From: Psychrobium sp. MM17-31
GTDB taxonomy: Bacteria; Pseudomonadota; Gammaproteobacteria; Enterobacterales; Psychrobiaceae
Direction: 5' to 3'
Length of the DNA: 64,000 nucleotides
NCBI RefSeq assembly: GCF_022347785.1
Contig: NZ_JAKRGA010000002.1
Span: forward strand, 806,001 to 870,000
Positions 49,129 through 57,396 of this stretch are shown here, piece after piece. A program made the position numbers and the translations under genes. Numbering within the stretch: position 1 is the first letter of the stretch; each line of letters starts with the position of its first letter. The notes under the pieces were generated by a model that did no database searches, was not told the DNA's origin, and worked only from the letters and a program-made list of their open reading frames with translations.

Positions 49129-49380
49129 ATGACTCACGAACCTACCATCATAGGCATTGCTGACGGTACGCACTATTTAGTTGGCTCCACCGACAATCAA
49201 GGAAACTTCTCAGCCCTGCCTAGTCTTAGCGAAGTAGCTATTTGCCAATCACTTAGCGATGCGAAACAACTATTGCGTCAGCATGACGTTCAATCGGCAA
49301 CCTTGAGCTTGCAGACCGCTTACGACGAAATGTGCGGTTTATCATCGCCAGCAGCAACAAACGAAACTATCTGGTTGTAG
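49129..49380 (+). CDS. Small protein, DUF6482-like
   Basis: 83 aa, soluble. GTHYLVGSTDNQGN and the end SLQTAYDEMCGL resemble the DUF6482 family (from memory, its proteins end in xYDEMCG). No function is known. It has GGAGAG before ATG 49129, and the next small gene starts 8 bp later, so the two are co-transcribed. Confidence 0.6.
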   Translation: MTHEPTIIGIADGTHYLVGSTDNQGNFSALPSLSEVAICQSLSDAKQLLRQHDVQSATLSLQTAYDEMCGLSSPAATNETIWL

Positions 49381-49387
49381 CAACGCA

Positions 49388-49630
49388 ATGGCGCTTCATA
49401 ATTATTTAAAAGTATTCAATAAAATACTCGAACATGGTGTCGAGCGCGATGGTAAATATCACTATCGCCAACTCAGTGCGTGGCATGATTTTGATGGTTA
49501 TACCTGCTTTCTTAGTTATAAAACGCTAACTATGACCATCTACTTTCACAACAAGTACACCATTGAATCGTCAGATCGCATCGCTAGAAGCGAGTTTGAA
49601 AATTTAATCAGAAAAATCGCTCGCGATTAA
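49388..49630 (+). CDS. Small protein, DUF3081-like
   Basis: 80 aa, soluble and basic. The sequence YLKVFNKILEHGVERDGKYH followed by DFDGYTCFLSY and TIYFHNKYTIE matches what is remembered of DUF3081. No function is known. It sits between the DUF6482-like gene and a CIA30-domain gene on the same strand with short spacers. Confidence 0.6.
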   Translation: MALHNYLKVFNKILEHGVERDGKYHYRQLSAWHDFDGYTCFLSYKTLTMTIYFHNKYTIESSDRIARSEFENLIRKIARD

Positions 49631-49649
49631 CAAACCAATGAGTGGTGAC

Positions 49650-50207
49650 ATGATGAAAACAGTAATCACTATAATCGGACTAGCGTTAATGACCTACAAC
49701 CCTTCACTCGCTAAAAAAACAAGCAGTACGCCAACTCAACTAGCATTCAATAGCGCTAACTGGCGTATCACCAACGACGGTGTCATGGGAGGACTTTCTC
49801 AAGGAAATGTCGTTAAAGTAAATGGTGACATTGTATTCACAGGCCAAATCTCTACCGAAAATAACGGCGGTTTTAGCAGTACTTACACAGCGCTGCCGCC
49901 ACTTAAGGAAGGTATTGAGACTGTTAACATTACTGTGACTGGCGACGGCAATGACTATCAGCTTAGATTTCGCAGCCTGTTTCGCGGCTATTTAATTGGT
50001 TATAAACTAGAGTTTCCAACTAAGGCTAATCAAACCATCAGCCATCAACTCTCATTACGAGACGCCCAAGCAACGTTTCGCGGGCGACTTATAAGCAACG
50101 CGCCAACATTGAGCAGTGATTCAATTCGCGATATCGGCGTATTAATTTCAAGTAAAACTCCCACCCCTTTTCACATAACACTGCACAACATTAGCTTTAG
50201 CGAGTAA
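49650..50207 (+). CDS. Secreted CIA30 (complex I intermediate-associated protein 30) domain protein
   Basis: 185 aa from ATG 49650 (GAGTGG upstream); an ATG at 49638 would precede this site. Signal peptide to NPSLA (about residue 21). The CIA30 core WRITNDGVMGGLSQGNV and FTGQISTENNGGFSST is clear. CIA30 domains are carbohydrate-binding-like beta sandwiches; bacterial members are exported and uncharacterised. Confidence 0.75.
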   Translation: MMKTVITIIGLALMTYNPSLAKKTSSTPTQLAFNSANWRITNDGVMGGLSQGNVVKVNGDIVFTGQISTENNGGFSSTYTALPPLKEGIETVNITVTGDGNDYQLRFRSLFRGYLIGYKLEFPTKANQTISHQLSLRDAQATFRGRLISNAPTLSSDSIRDIGVLISSKTPTPFHITLHNISFSE

Positions 50208-50209
50208 CT

Positions 50210-50425
50210 ATGAACAAAGTTAGCCCTAAAAGCCTGCTCCACAGTAAATGGACCAAGGTAAATATCACAAACAAAGAAAAACACTTCGCTATCATTCAAG
50301 TGGACTACGACGAAGAACAGCGCGTTGAGCAGTGCATCATCCAAGCTGTCATCAACAACAACGAATACGCCATCAACTGGCGCGATCTAAAAGATCCCAA
50401 ACAATGGAAATTAGGTTGGCAGTAA
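50210..50425 (+). CDS. TIGR02450 family tryptophan-rich small protein
   Basis: 71 aa. KVSPKSLLHSKWTKVNITNKEKHF and INWRDLKDPKQWKLGWQ match the TIGR02450 family. Function unknown; members often lie near photolyase or DUF393 genes. It starts 2 bp after the CIA30 gene. Confidence 0.78.
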   Translation: MNKVSPKSLLHSKWTKVNITNKEKHFAIIQVDYDEEQRVEQCIIQAVINNNEYAINWRDLKDPKQWKLGWQ

Positions 50426-50441
50426 CTCTCATTGCTAGCCA

Positions 50442-51176
50442 TTACCACTCAATAGTTTTCCCTTGCCAATCGAGATAACTCAGCAAGCCATCGAGCTTGC
50501 TGCGCTCGACAATATCCACCAGCTGTTTCGCGACAAATTCAGCGCTAAACAGCTTTTCTGGCGCGACATTATGGGAAAATGGCTTTGATAGCGGAGAATC
50601 CGTAGTACCGGGATGAAAAGAAATCAACTTAACATTTTTAGCGCGGCGGCCAAGCTCTATTGCTGCTGATTTTAATAACATATTAAGCGCTGCTTTTGAT
50701 GCGCGATAGCTATACCAACCACCTAATCCATTATCACCAATGCTGCCAACCCGGGCTGAGAAAAACGTCATCACACAACGATACTTAGAATTTACCAAAG
50801 GCAATAGATATTTAAGCCACAACATCGGCGTAGTGGTATTGGCTCCAATAACGTCATTAAACGCTTTAGACGAAAAATCTTCCAAGCGCTTTTCAGGAAA
50901 AACATCATCGTTGTGTAAGACACCATGACAAATAAATACTCGTCCAATGATCACGTCATCTTTGAGTTTCGCAATCTTACGGGTTGCCGCTTCAATCGAG
51001 CTTTCTTGATAATCAGCAATATCAATACAATGAACGCCATTGAACTTAGCTTGCTCATAATGGCTTGTATTGCGACTTATCACGATAAGACGCTCGTCTG
51101 CACTGAAATATTCACAAGCCAGCGCTTTAGCGATTTCGCTGTTAGCGCCGATGATTAGTGTTGCGCTCTTTTGCAT
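50442..51176 (-). CDS. Short-chain dehydrogenase/reductase
   Basis: 244 aa from ATG 51176, which has GGAGGT as ribosome site. The cofactor site is IIGANSEIAKALA (TGxxxGIG replaced by GANSEIA), and the active site is S in FFSARVGS with Y-S-Y-R-A-S-K (YxxxK). It resembles CsgA-type SDRs. Substrate unknown. Its start overlaps the end of the DUF393 gene by 35 bp, so it is the third gene of a lipoprotein-DUF393-SDR operon. Confidence 0.82.
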   Translation of the reverse strand: MQKSATLIIGANSEIAKALACEYFSADERLIVISRNTSHYEQAKFNGVHCIDIADYQESSIEAATRKIAKLKDDVIIGRVFICHGVLHNDDVFPEKRLEDFSSKAFNDVIGANTTTPMLWLKYLLPLVNSKYRCVMTFFSARVGSIGDNGLGGWYSYRASKAALNMLLKSAAIELGRRAKNVKLISFHPGTTDSPLSKPFSHNVAPEKLFSAEFVAKQLVDIVERSKLDGLLSYLDWQGKTIEW

Positions 51177-51570
51177 AACACACACCTCCGTCACAATGCG
51201 CTTGCCCCAAACCAAAACGGCGATGTAGAAAGCTTGAGATAGTCTGACGATGCTTCGCCACCTGCAGATATATACGATGAGATACGGGTTTGATTATCGG
51301 CCACAGCAGTGGCGCTACCCAAAATCCCAATCCAACTAACTGCCAAGCGCGATGAGTCACATCTAGCGCCTTTAGTATTTGTCCTTGATAGACACCGTGC
51401 AACACCGCCATCGCCTCGGCTTTTGTCACTTGCTCAAAACGCTCAAAGTCTCTGCTGTGAATGTTAATCAAGCGAATCAAATTATTGTTATCACGGGCGC
51501 GCAGTTTATCCATTTCCATACAACACAACGGACATTCTCCATCATAAAAGATGGTTAATTTTTCCCTCAC
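51142..51570 (-). CDS. DUF393 (DCC family) thiol-disulfide oxidoreductase-like protein
   Basis: 142 aa, GTG start overlapping the lipoprotein stop (GTGA). The DCC motif YDGECPLCCME (residues 9-19) has the CxxC pair. A hydrophobic stretch (about 78-95) suggests membrane contact. Members are thought to be thioredoxin-like; substrates are unknown. Confidence 0.82.
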   Translation of the reverse strand: MREKLTIFYDGECPLCCMEMDKLRARDNNNLIRLINIHSRDFERFEQVTKAEAMAVLHGVYQGQILKALDVTHRAWQLVGLGFWVAPLLWPIIKPVSHRIYLQVAKHRQTISSFLHRRFGLGQAHCDGGVCYAKERNTNHRR

Positions 51571-52100
51571 TTTGCTATCTCCTGTGCAAGTACGGCGCGC
51601 AAATTATTCAGCGGCTCAACGGCGAATCCGCGATCGTAAAAATAAATCACCTTACCAGCACTATCTAACAGCAGCACCCGAGCATTGTTAGGGTTAGTAT
51701 TGCCTGTAAACTCCTGAACGGCTGCGCCATCTTTATAAACCGTCACCACACCGCCCCACAACTCCTTTGGAATACCAGCGCGCATGCCATTGTCGATAAC
51801 GGTACTGAACATACGAGGAAACATTCCAGCAATGGTAGGAATTTCATAGACTGCCACTTGAGTCTGCGTCATATCTAAACCGATAAGCCAGCGGTCGATA
51901 TCAAATTGTGAGTCTTGAACATAACCGACAAGCAGCAAGGTTGGCTCACCAGAAAAATCTTGTGGAATCAGCACCGCTTTTTGAGAAAGACTTTCGCCAG
52001 ATACACTTGGAAAGGCAAGTCCTGTCACATCTTGGTTGGGAAACACAGTGCTACAAGCAGAAACAGTCAGTACCAGCAACATTGCAAAAATTGCACGCAT
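51567..52100 (-). CDS. Lipoprotein, thioredoxin-like fold suspected
   Basis: 177 aa. Signal peptide with lipobox LTVSAC (C16). The body (PTLLLVGYVQDSQFDIDRW and ARVLLLDSAGKVIYFYDRGF) resembles thioredoxin-like/peroxiredoxin domains without an obvious CxxC. Its DUF393 neighbour is another thiol-redox-like protein. Not assigned. Confidence 0.65.
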   Translation of the reverse strand: MRAIFAMLLVLTVSACSTVFPNQDVTGLAFPSVSGESLSQKAVLIPQDFSGEPTLLLVGYVQDSQFDIDRWLIGLDMTQTQVAVYEIPTIAGMFPRMFSTVIDNGMRAGIPKELWGGVVTVYKDGAAVQEFTGNTNPNNARVLLLDSAGKVIYFYDRGFAVEPLNNLRAVLAQEIAK

Positions 52101-52166
52101 AATAAATCTCTTTGATTAGGGATAGATTTACATACGCAGTCCCAAACAGTACCGATCATCCAAAAA

Positions 52167-52194
52167 CAAAAAACCTCGCCGCAGCGAGGTTTTG
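52167..52194 (-). terminator. Terminator after lldD
   Basis: AAAAACCTCGC-CGCA-GCGAGGTTTT; it serves the minus-strand lldD. Confidence 0.82.
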
Positions 52195-52222
52195 AATAAG
52201 CAATTTGATTAAGCCAAGAAGT

Positions 52223-53371
52223 TTACAAGTCGCGAGCGATATTCACTAAGGCTTCACTATTTAGTTCACTAATGCTCTTAGCACCAGTGAGTGTCATCGC
52301 AACGCGCATTTCTTTTTCAATTAAGTCCAACACGTTATACACACCGCGTTCACCGTCAGCTGCTAATGCGTAAACAAAGGCACGGCCTAGCATGGTGCAA
52401 TCTGCGCCCAATGCAATCATTCTCACCACATCCAAGCCTGTGCGAATGCCTGAATCAACTAAGATTTTTAAATCACCTTTTACGGCATCGGCAATCGGTG
52501 GTAGCGCCTTAGCGGTGGAGAGCACGCCATCAAGCTGACGTCCGCCATGGTTAGATACCACGATGCCATCTGCACCAAAACGCACAGCGTCTTGGGCATC
52601 TTCTTTATCTAAAATACCTTTGATGATCATTGGACCATCCCAAAAATCGCGGATCCATTCGAGATCTTTCCACGAAATTGAAGGATCGAAGTTATTACCA
52701 AGCCAGCCAATGTAATCTTCAAGCTTGGTTGGTTCACCGCGATAGGTAGAAATGTTGCCTAAATCGTGCGGTTTACCCATCACGCCAACATCCCACGCCC
52801 AGCGTGGATGCATAGTTGATTGCAACACACGACGAAATGCCGCATTAGGGCCACTCATTCCCGAGTGAGCATCGCGGTGACGCGCACCAGGCACAGGCAT
52901 ATCAACAGTAAAGACCAGCGTCTTCACTCCCGTAGCTTTAGCGCGCTCAAGCACATTGCGCATAAAACCGCGATCTTTTAACACATATAGCTGAAACCAC
53001 ATCGGACGAGAAATCGCAGGAACCACCTCTTCAATCGGACACACAGAAACTGTCGACATGGTAAATGGAACGCCTTTGCGCTCTGCCGCTTTCGCCGCCT
53101 GAACTTCACCACGGCGAGCGTACATGCCCGTTAAACCGACTGGCGCCAATGCGATTGGCAAACCAAGTTTTTCATCGAACAACTCAGTGTCGAGACTTAA
53201 ATCAGACATATTACGCAGCACGCGCTGACGCAGCGCAACATCGGCTAAGTCATCGCTATTGCGACGCAGCGTTTGCTCGTCGTACGAACCACCATCAATA
53301 TAGTGAAACAAAAACGGCGGTAACTTCGCCTTAGCCGCTGCGCGGTAATCATTCGATGCTGAAATAATCAT
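52223..53371 (-). CDS. lldD: FMN-dependent L-lactate dehydrogenase (alpha-hydroxy acid dehydrogenase)
   Basis: 382 aa. FMN-binding and catalytic motifs: [35 protein letters not shown] and the active-site histidine in SNHGGRQLD (about 272-280). It oxidises L-lactate to pyruvate, passing electrons to quinone. It stands alone, without lldP or lldR. Glycolate oxidase-type relatives cannot be excluded. Confidence 0.88.
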   Translation of the reverse strand: MIISASNDYRAAAKAKLPPFLFHYIDGGSYDEQTLRRNSDDLADVALRQRVLRNMSDLSLDTELFDEKLGLPIALAPVGLTGMYARRGEVQAAKAAERKGVPFTMSTVSVCPIEEVVPAISRPMWFQLYVLKDRGFMRNVLERAKATGVKTLVFTVDMPVPGARHRDAHSGMSGPNAAFRRVLQSTMHPRWAWDVGVMGKPHDLGNISTYRGEPTKLEDYIGWLGNNFDPSISWKDLEWIRDFWDGPMIIKGILDKEDAQDAVRFGADGIVVSNHGGRQLDGVLSTAKALPPIADAVKGDLKILVDSGIRTGLDVVRMIALGADCTMLGRAFVYALAADGERGVYNVLDLIEKEMRVAMTLTGAKSISELNSEALVNIARDL

Positions 53372-53746
53372 AAACTTTACTCAACCTTTATTGCCCGTAT
53401 CACCGTTTTTATAAGAATAAACACAGGAATTAATTGCTTGACTCAAACCATATCTCAGCCGCTTATTTTAAATAAATAGAAACAATGAAAATAACTACTT
53501 CCAAAAATAACACAATATAAATAAAGAACAGCTAAAACAGTTAATTAAATTAAAATGCAAAATATAATAATCAACGATAGTAAGAAAATAAGACTAAAAA
53601 AGATACTCAAACGAGCTCGACCTTGGTCTAGCGGTGTCTAATAAAGACATCACACAATGCTGTTAAAATTCGTTACAACTTTATGATTTTTAAACATACA
53701 AATCTTTATTACTCTGATGGTAATTCATACAAAAACTATAAAAACA
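53372..53746. other. Intergenic AT-rich region
   Basis: Divergent promoters for lldD and the esterase-TPR gene must lie here. The central part (53450-53600) is very AT-rich. No gene or RNA is recognised. Confidence 0.6.
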
Positions 53747-54931
53747 ATGAAAAAACATATCGCCCTCGCAGCCTTGGTAACGATTTTCACGCTTTATTTC
53801 ACCTCGCAAGCCACAGCCAATACATCCCAACCGATTCCTAAGAGTCTCAATGAGAACTTCGGCGAAATACACTACATTTCATCAAAGATACTCGACGAGA
53901 ATAGAGAGTTACTCATCCACCTCCCTGATTCCTACTCTTCTTCGACTATTTCTTACCCTGTGTTACTCGTTCTCGATGGCGACAGCCACTTTAAACATGC
54001 AGTGTTGGCGAGTGACATGTTACAAGCAAGTGGAAAGATTCCAGAATTAATAGTTGTAGGCATTCCAAATAATACCGGGCAAAGAATGCGTGATGCCTAT
54101 GATGCATCAGACAAGTTCCTCGCATTTATCACCGAAGAAGCTGTGCCATATTTAAAAAATAAATTCCGTGCATTAGATATCAATACACTTTTCGGGCATT
54201 CCGCGATGGGGACTGTAACTCTAACAACGAAACTGACTACACCTCAGACTTTTGAAAATTTGATAGCGTCTAGCGCCGCTCTAGGTGATTCAGACAAAGA
54301 ATTAATCGCAAAGCTAGCTAATACAATAAAATCCGCGCCATCCAACGCTATTTATTTTTCTGTTGGTCAAGCAGAACGGGAAGGTAAGGGCTTTTCAGAC
54401 AGTGCCCATGAATTGGCTAAAAGACTCAACTCTAGTAACGCCCTAAATTGGACATTTGAACAGCATCCTAGACACAATCATACTTCCGCAGCTTATATAG
54501 CTCTTTATCAAGGATTGGCCTATGTTCATCAAGATTACGAAGGACCAGCATTAAAGACTTATCAAGAATTCAAAACGTTTGGTGGTCTTGATGCCCTTAA
54601 CAAGTTTTACCAGCAACGCGGTAAAAAGTACGGCGACAACTCACAGATCCCAATTCACGTGATCACAGGCTTAGCCTTTGCGTTTTACGGAGAAAATAAA
54701 ATAGATCGAGGAATCGAGTTACTGAATAAAACGGTCGCCAATTATCGTGATGCATCACGAATTTATGGAGCACTAGGCTTTTTATACGAACAGGAGAAAG
54801 ATACTAAAGCAGCCAAATCTTCATATCAAAAAGCACTCGACGCAGTTATTAAAAACAACGGGAAAGCAGACTCTAAGGCCTATTACCAAAGTAAGGTTGA
54901 GCAATTAACAACGCAAATAGGTAATAACTGA
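53747..54931 (+). CDS. Secreted esterase D-like hydrolase with C-terminal TPR
   Basis: 394 aa from the ATG at 53747 (an ATG at 53717 is possible; neither has a strong ribosome site). Signal peptide to SQATA (about residue 24). An alpha/beta-hydrolase of the IroE/Fes (putative esterase) type has DGDSHF, nucleophile motif GHSAMGT and catalytic H in HPRHNHTS. The C-terminal third contains a TPR-like pair (IDRGIELLNKTV, YGALGFLYEQEKDTKAAKSS). Function may be hydrolysis of siderophore or peptide esters; unproven. Confidence 0.78.
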   Translation: MKKHIALAALVTIFTLYFTSQATANTSQPIPKSLNENFGEIHYISSKILDENRELLIHLPDSYSSSTISYPVLLVLDGDSHFKHAVLASDMLQASGKIPELIVVGIPNNTGQRMRDAYDASDKFLAFITEEAVPYLKNKFRALDINTLFGHSAMGTVTLTTKLTTPQTFENLIASSAALGDSDKELIAKLANTIKSAPSNAIYFSVGQAEREGKGFSDSAHELAKRLNSSNALNWTFEQHPRHNHTSAAYIALYQGLAYVHQDYEGPALKTYQEFKTFGGLDALNKFYQQRGKKYGDNSQIPIHVITGLAFAFYGENKIDRGIELLNKTVANYRDASRIYGALGFLYEQEKDTKAAKSSYQKALDAVIKNNGKADSKAYYQSKVEQLTTQIGNN

Positions 54932-54941
54932 TTAAAACATT

Positions 54942-55403
54942 CTAGAGAGAATTCATGAAAAATCGACTGTGGGGATCAAGCTGATAATCACCAAAAGGGC
55001 CACATTCGCGAAAGCCGTGTTTCTCATACATCGCAATCGCGGGTAAAAAGGCGTCATGGCTGCCAGTTTCTAGATACAAAAATTTGTAGCCGCGTGTAGT
55101 TGCCGACTCAATAATCGCAGACAAAATACGCTGCGCAACACCTTGGCGCAAAAATGCTGGATGAGTTTTCATTGACTTAATTTCTCCGCTATTGTCCGTT
55201 AAAGATTTCAATGCGCCACATCCCGCGAGCTTACCGTTTGATTTCGCGCTCCAAAATGTCATGGACTTATCGCGTAGCTTATCCATATCTAACGCATGAA
55301 TGCTCTCTGCAGGAGAGTACTTTTGCATTTCACGTAAATGCATCGTTAGTAACTCGGCAATAGCGCCATCACTTAAATCATCAACTTCAATGCTAAAATC
55401 CAT
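54942..55403 (-). CDS. GNAT family N-acetyltransferase
   Basis: 153 aa. Acetyl-CoA binding site MKTHPAFLRQGVAQRILSAI (about 78-97) and YEKHGF near the end. It resembles putative acetyltransferases of the YhfO/ElaA type. Its ATG overlaps the stop of the upstream gene (TAATG). Confidence 0.82.
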   Translation of the reverse strand: MDFSIEVDDLSDGAIAELLTMHLREMQKYSPAESIHALDMDKLRDKSMTFWSAKSNGKLAGCGALKSLTDNSGEIKSMKTHPAFLRQGVAQRILSAIIESATTRGYKFLYLETGSHDAFLPAIAMYEKHGFRECGPFGDYQLDPHSRFFMNSL

Positions 55404-55858
55404 TAAGAGCCTCGTGTCTCATCAATACGATCAATCAACGCTAAAATGTCTCTATTCTTCTTAAATGCCCATAAAGAAGTTACCGGAGTGAATGATATCT
55501 CTTGGCCAAAATCTATCTTCTTGCGCAAACTCAAGGTCACCCGCTGCGGGTTGCTCATGACCTGATAACTAACATTTTTAATATCTTTCAACGCAACGCG
55601 AATATCTCGTCCCTTATTGCGAACAATCAAGCTATCACCAGCGTCAAAAACCTCATCCATCAAATCAAAGATCAAAGCCTTCATTACCACATAGCCGACA
55701 ATCATAAACATTAAAGGCGCCCCCATGAACATCCAATCAATGGGATTCTCGAGTGATCCCCAGATACCGATGGCGAGCATACCAACACAGAGACCAAGCC
55801 AAATTATTGGAAAAAATACTTTATTAAAGAAGGTACTGCGTGAAGAGATTTTTTTCAT
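55403..55858 (-). CDS. Hypothetical membrane protein with PH-like domain
   Basis: 151 aa. Two TM segments (about 15-32 and 43-62) precede a beta-rich domain (DEVFDAGDSLIVRNKGRDIR, KNVSYQVMSNPQRVTLSLR) that looks like a bacterial PH or YcxB-like domain. Function unknown; coupled to the downstream GNAT gene by TAATG. Confidence 0.65.
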   Translation of the reverse strand: MKKISSRSTFFNKVFFPIIWLGLCVGMLAIGIWGSLENPIDWMFMGAPLMFMIVGYVVMKALIFDLMDEVFDAGDSLIVRNKGRDIRVALKDIKNVSYQVMSNPQRVTLSLRKKIDFGQEISFTPVTSLWAFKKNRDILALIDRIDETRGS

Positions 55859-55926
55859 ATGACGTAATATTCCATTAAAAACGAAAACGATGATAACTCA
55901 TTAAAAACAAAAACTTAATGGATAAA

Positions 55927-56757
55927 TCACGAAGAAACTGACTTACCTTTACTCGATAGTGCCCACACATTGCCTAGCAGCATAATAAGCGCGCCTACAA
56001 TCAGCGACAACTCAAAGGCTTCGTTGTACAACAACACGCCCACAACGCCAATGGCAGGCAAGCGTAAGAAGTCTATAATCATCACCAGAGTTACTTCGGT
56101 TGTCGCCATGGCCTTAGCCAAACAAAAATGCGCACTCAGTGCCGTAATTCCAATAAGCGTGAGCCACATCCATTCAACACTCGTCGGCCATTGCCAATTG
56201 TCTAACGAAAATAAAAATACGACGGGAAGCTGCATCACACACATCATATATAGAATCGTCAGCGGATGCTCAGTACTAGCAAGTGACTTCGTGGCGACAT
56301 GAGAAACCGCGTAACAAACTGCCACACCAAGCACAATCAACGATGCCATATCGACTGCATCAGTCGACGGCTTAACGATAATCAGCACACCGATTAATCC
56401 CAACACAATAGATAACGCTTTCTTGCCCGTCAGCCGCTCCCCTAAAGACACCGCCGCAATTAACGCTGTCCATAACGGAACCGTGAATTCCAACGCAAAC
56501 ACCTGCGCCAATGGCAGTAGCGCAATGCCGACAAACCAGCCGTATTGACCAATCAAATGAATACTATTGCGCGCCGCATGAAGTTTCAGTCTGTTGGTGG
56601 TAAATAACGTGAAGTCCTTAGTGGCCATAATGAGCACAGTCACTATCGCCAAGCCGATTAAGCCGCGAAAAAATAGCACCTGAAAAGTACTCAATTCCCC
56701 TGTTAACTCCCGCGCGCCAATCGCCAATAAGCAAAAGGACAGCACAGTGCCAAACAT
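55927..56757 (-). CDS. EamA family (DMT superfamily) transporter
   Basis: 276 aa with about nine to ten TM segments in two EamA repeats (PLWTALIAAVSLGERLTGKK and LPAIGVVGVLLYNEAFELS endings). The first helix is short, so the true start may lie upstream, but no better ATG was found. It probably exports metabolites; substrate unknown. Confidence 0.78.
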   Translation of the reverse strand: MFGTVLSFCLLAIGARELTGELSTFQVLFFRGLIGLAIVTVLIMATKDFTLFTTNRLKLHAARNSIHLIGQYGWFVGIALLPLAQVFALEFTVPLWTALIAAVSLGERLTGKKALSIVLGLIGVLIIVKPSTDAVDMASLIVLGVAVCYAVSHVATKSLASTEHPLTILYMMCVMQLPVVFLFSLDNWQWPTSVEWMWLTLIGITALSAHFCLAKAMATTEVTLVMIIDFLRLPAIGVVGVLLYNEAFELSLIVGALIMLLGNVWALSSKGKSVSS

Positions 56758-57015
56758 CCAACCAACCGACTGTAAAATAACGTATTCCTCAATTCATCAA
56801 ACTCACTATCAGCACTATAACCACTACCGTAATAAGTGCAATGACAGTCCGACGAATGTCGATAATAAACAAATGATTCAATTAACAACGCTAATCGACT
56901 CAAAATATGAGTCGATTAGAGCGCTAAGTAAAATAAAAAGGGACAGTCACCTTTTAATTTATGAATAATTTTAGCAATCTGAAGCTAGCCCATTAAAAAT
57001 TCGTAACGATACTCC

Positions 57016-57085
57016 TGTGACTTTCTTACAGACATAAAAAAAACTCGTCTAAGCGAAGTTTAAATATTCACCAAATGGTATCAAT
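57016..57085. repeat. Degenerate duplicate of the tRNA-Leu 3' flank
   Basis: GACTTTCTTACAGACATAAA (57019 onward) recurs at 57111 as GACTTTCTTACAGGCATAAA, and AAATGGTAtc (57073 onward) as AAATGGTAcc at 57164. In both, about 30 bp of terminator-like AT-rich DNA separates the two landmarks. The period is about 92 bp, near one tRNA length, so this looks like a decayed tandem tRNA copy. Confidence 0.55.
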
Positions 57086-57127
57086 TGAGAGCGCAGAATT
57101 GTCTGTCTGCGACTTTCTTACAGGCAT

Positions 57128-57152
57128 AAAAAAACCAACTTTCGTTGGTTTA
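57128..57152 (-). terminator. Terminator after tRNA-Leu
   Basis: On the minus strand, AAACCAAC-GAAA-GTTGGTTT is followed by a T run, 14 bp after the CCA end. Confidence 0.82.
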
Positions 57153-57165
57153 TTTATTCACGAAA

Positions 57166-57250
57166 TGGTACCGGTAGGCGGACTTGAACCGCCACGCCCG
57201 AAGGCAACGGATTTTGAATCCGTCATGTCTACCAATTCCATCACACCGGC
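57166..57250 (-). tRNA. tRNA-Leu (anticodon CAA)
   Basis: 85 nt with encoded CCA. Acceptor stem GCCGGTG / TACCGGT with closing mismatch-tolerant pairs, D arm GGAATTGGTAGAC, anticodon stem ACGGA / TCCGT with loop TTCAAAA (anticodon CAA), a long class II variable arm (TGCCTTCGGGCG) and T arm GGCGGTTCAAGTCCGCC. It decodes UUG. Confidence 0.95.
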
Positions 57251-57297
57251 ATTTCATGTGGCTATTTAGCGGGGTTGTTGCTAAATAAGTGTCTGGC

Positions 57298-57325
57298 ATT
57301 ATACCTAGGCTTGCTATGTTGGCAA
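57298..57325 (-). promoter_or_regulatory. tRNA-Leu promoter
   Basis: -35 TTGCCA (57325-57320) and -10 TATAAT (57303-57298) are 16 bp apart on the minus strand, about 48 bp upstream of the tRNA. The leader contains a TATTTAGC / GCTAAATA dyad (57263-57287). Confidence 0.75.
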
Positions 57326-57396
57326 GCCTGATTTTGGCCAAATAGTGTTAATTGTTGGTCACTTGCGTTTATTCGTTTAAATAACCAACAATTGAT

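Noticed and set aside
57075-57341. Open frames across tRNA-Leu
   Set aside because: Chance frames through the tRNA and its flanks.
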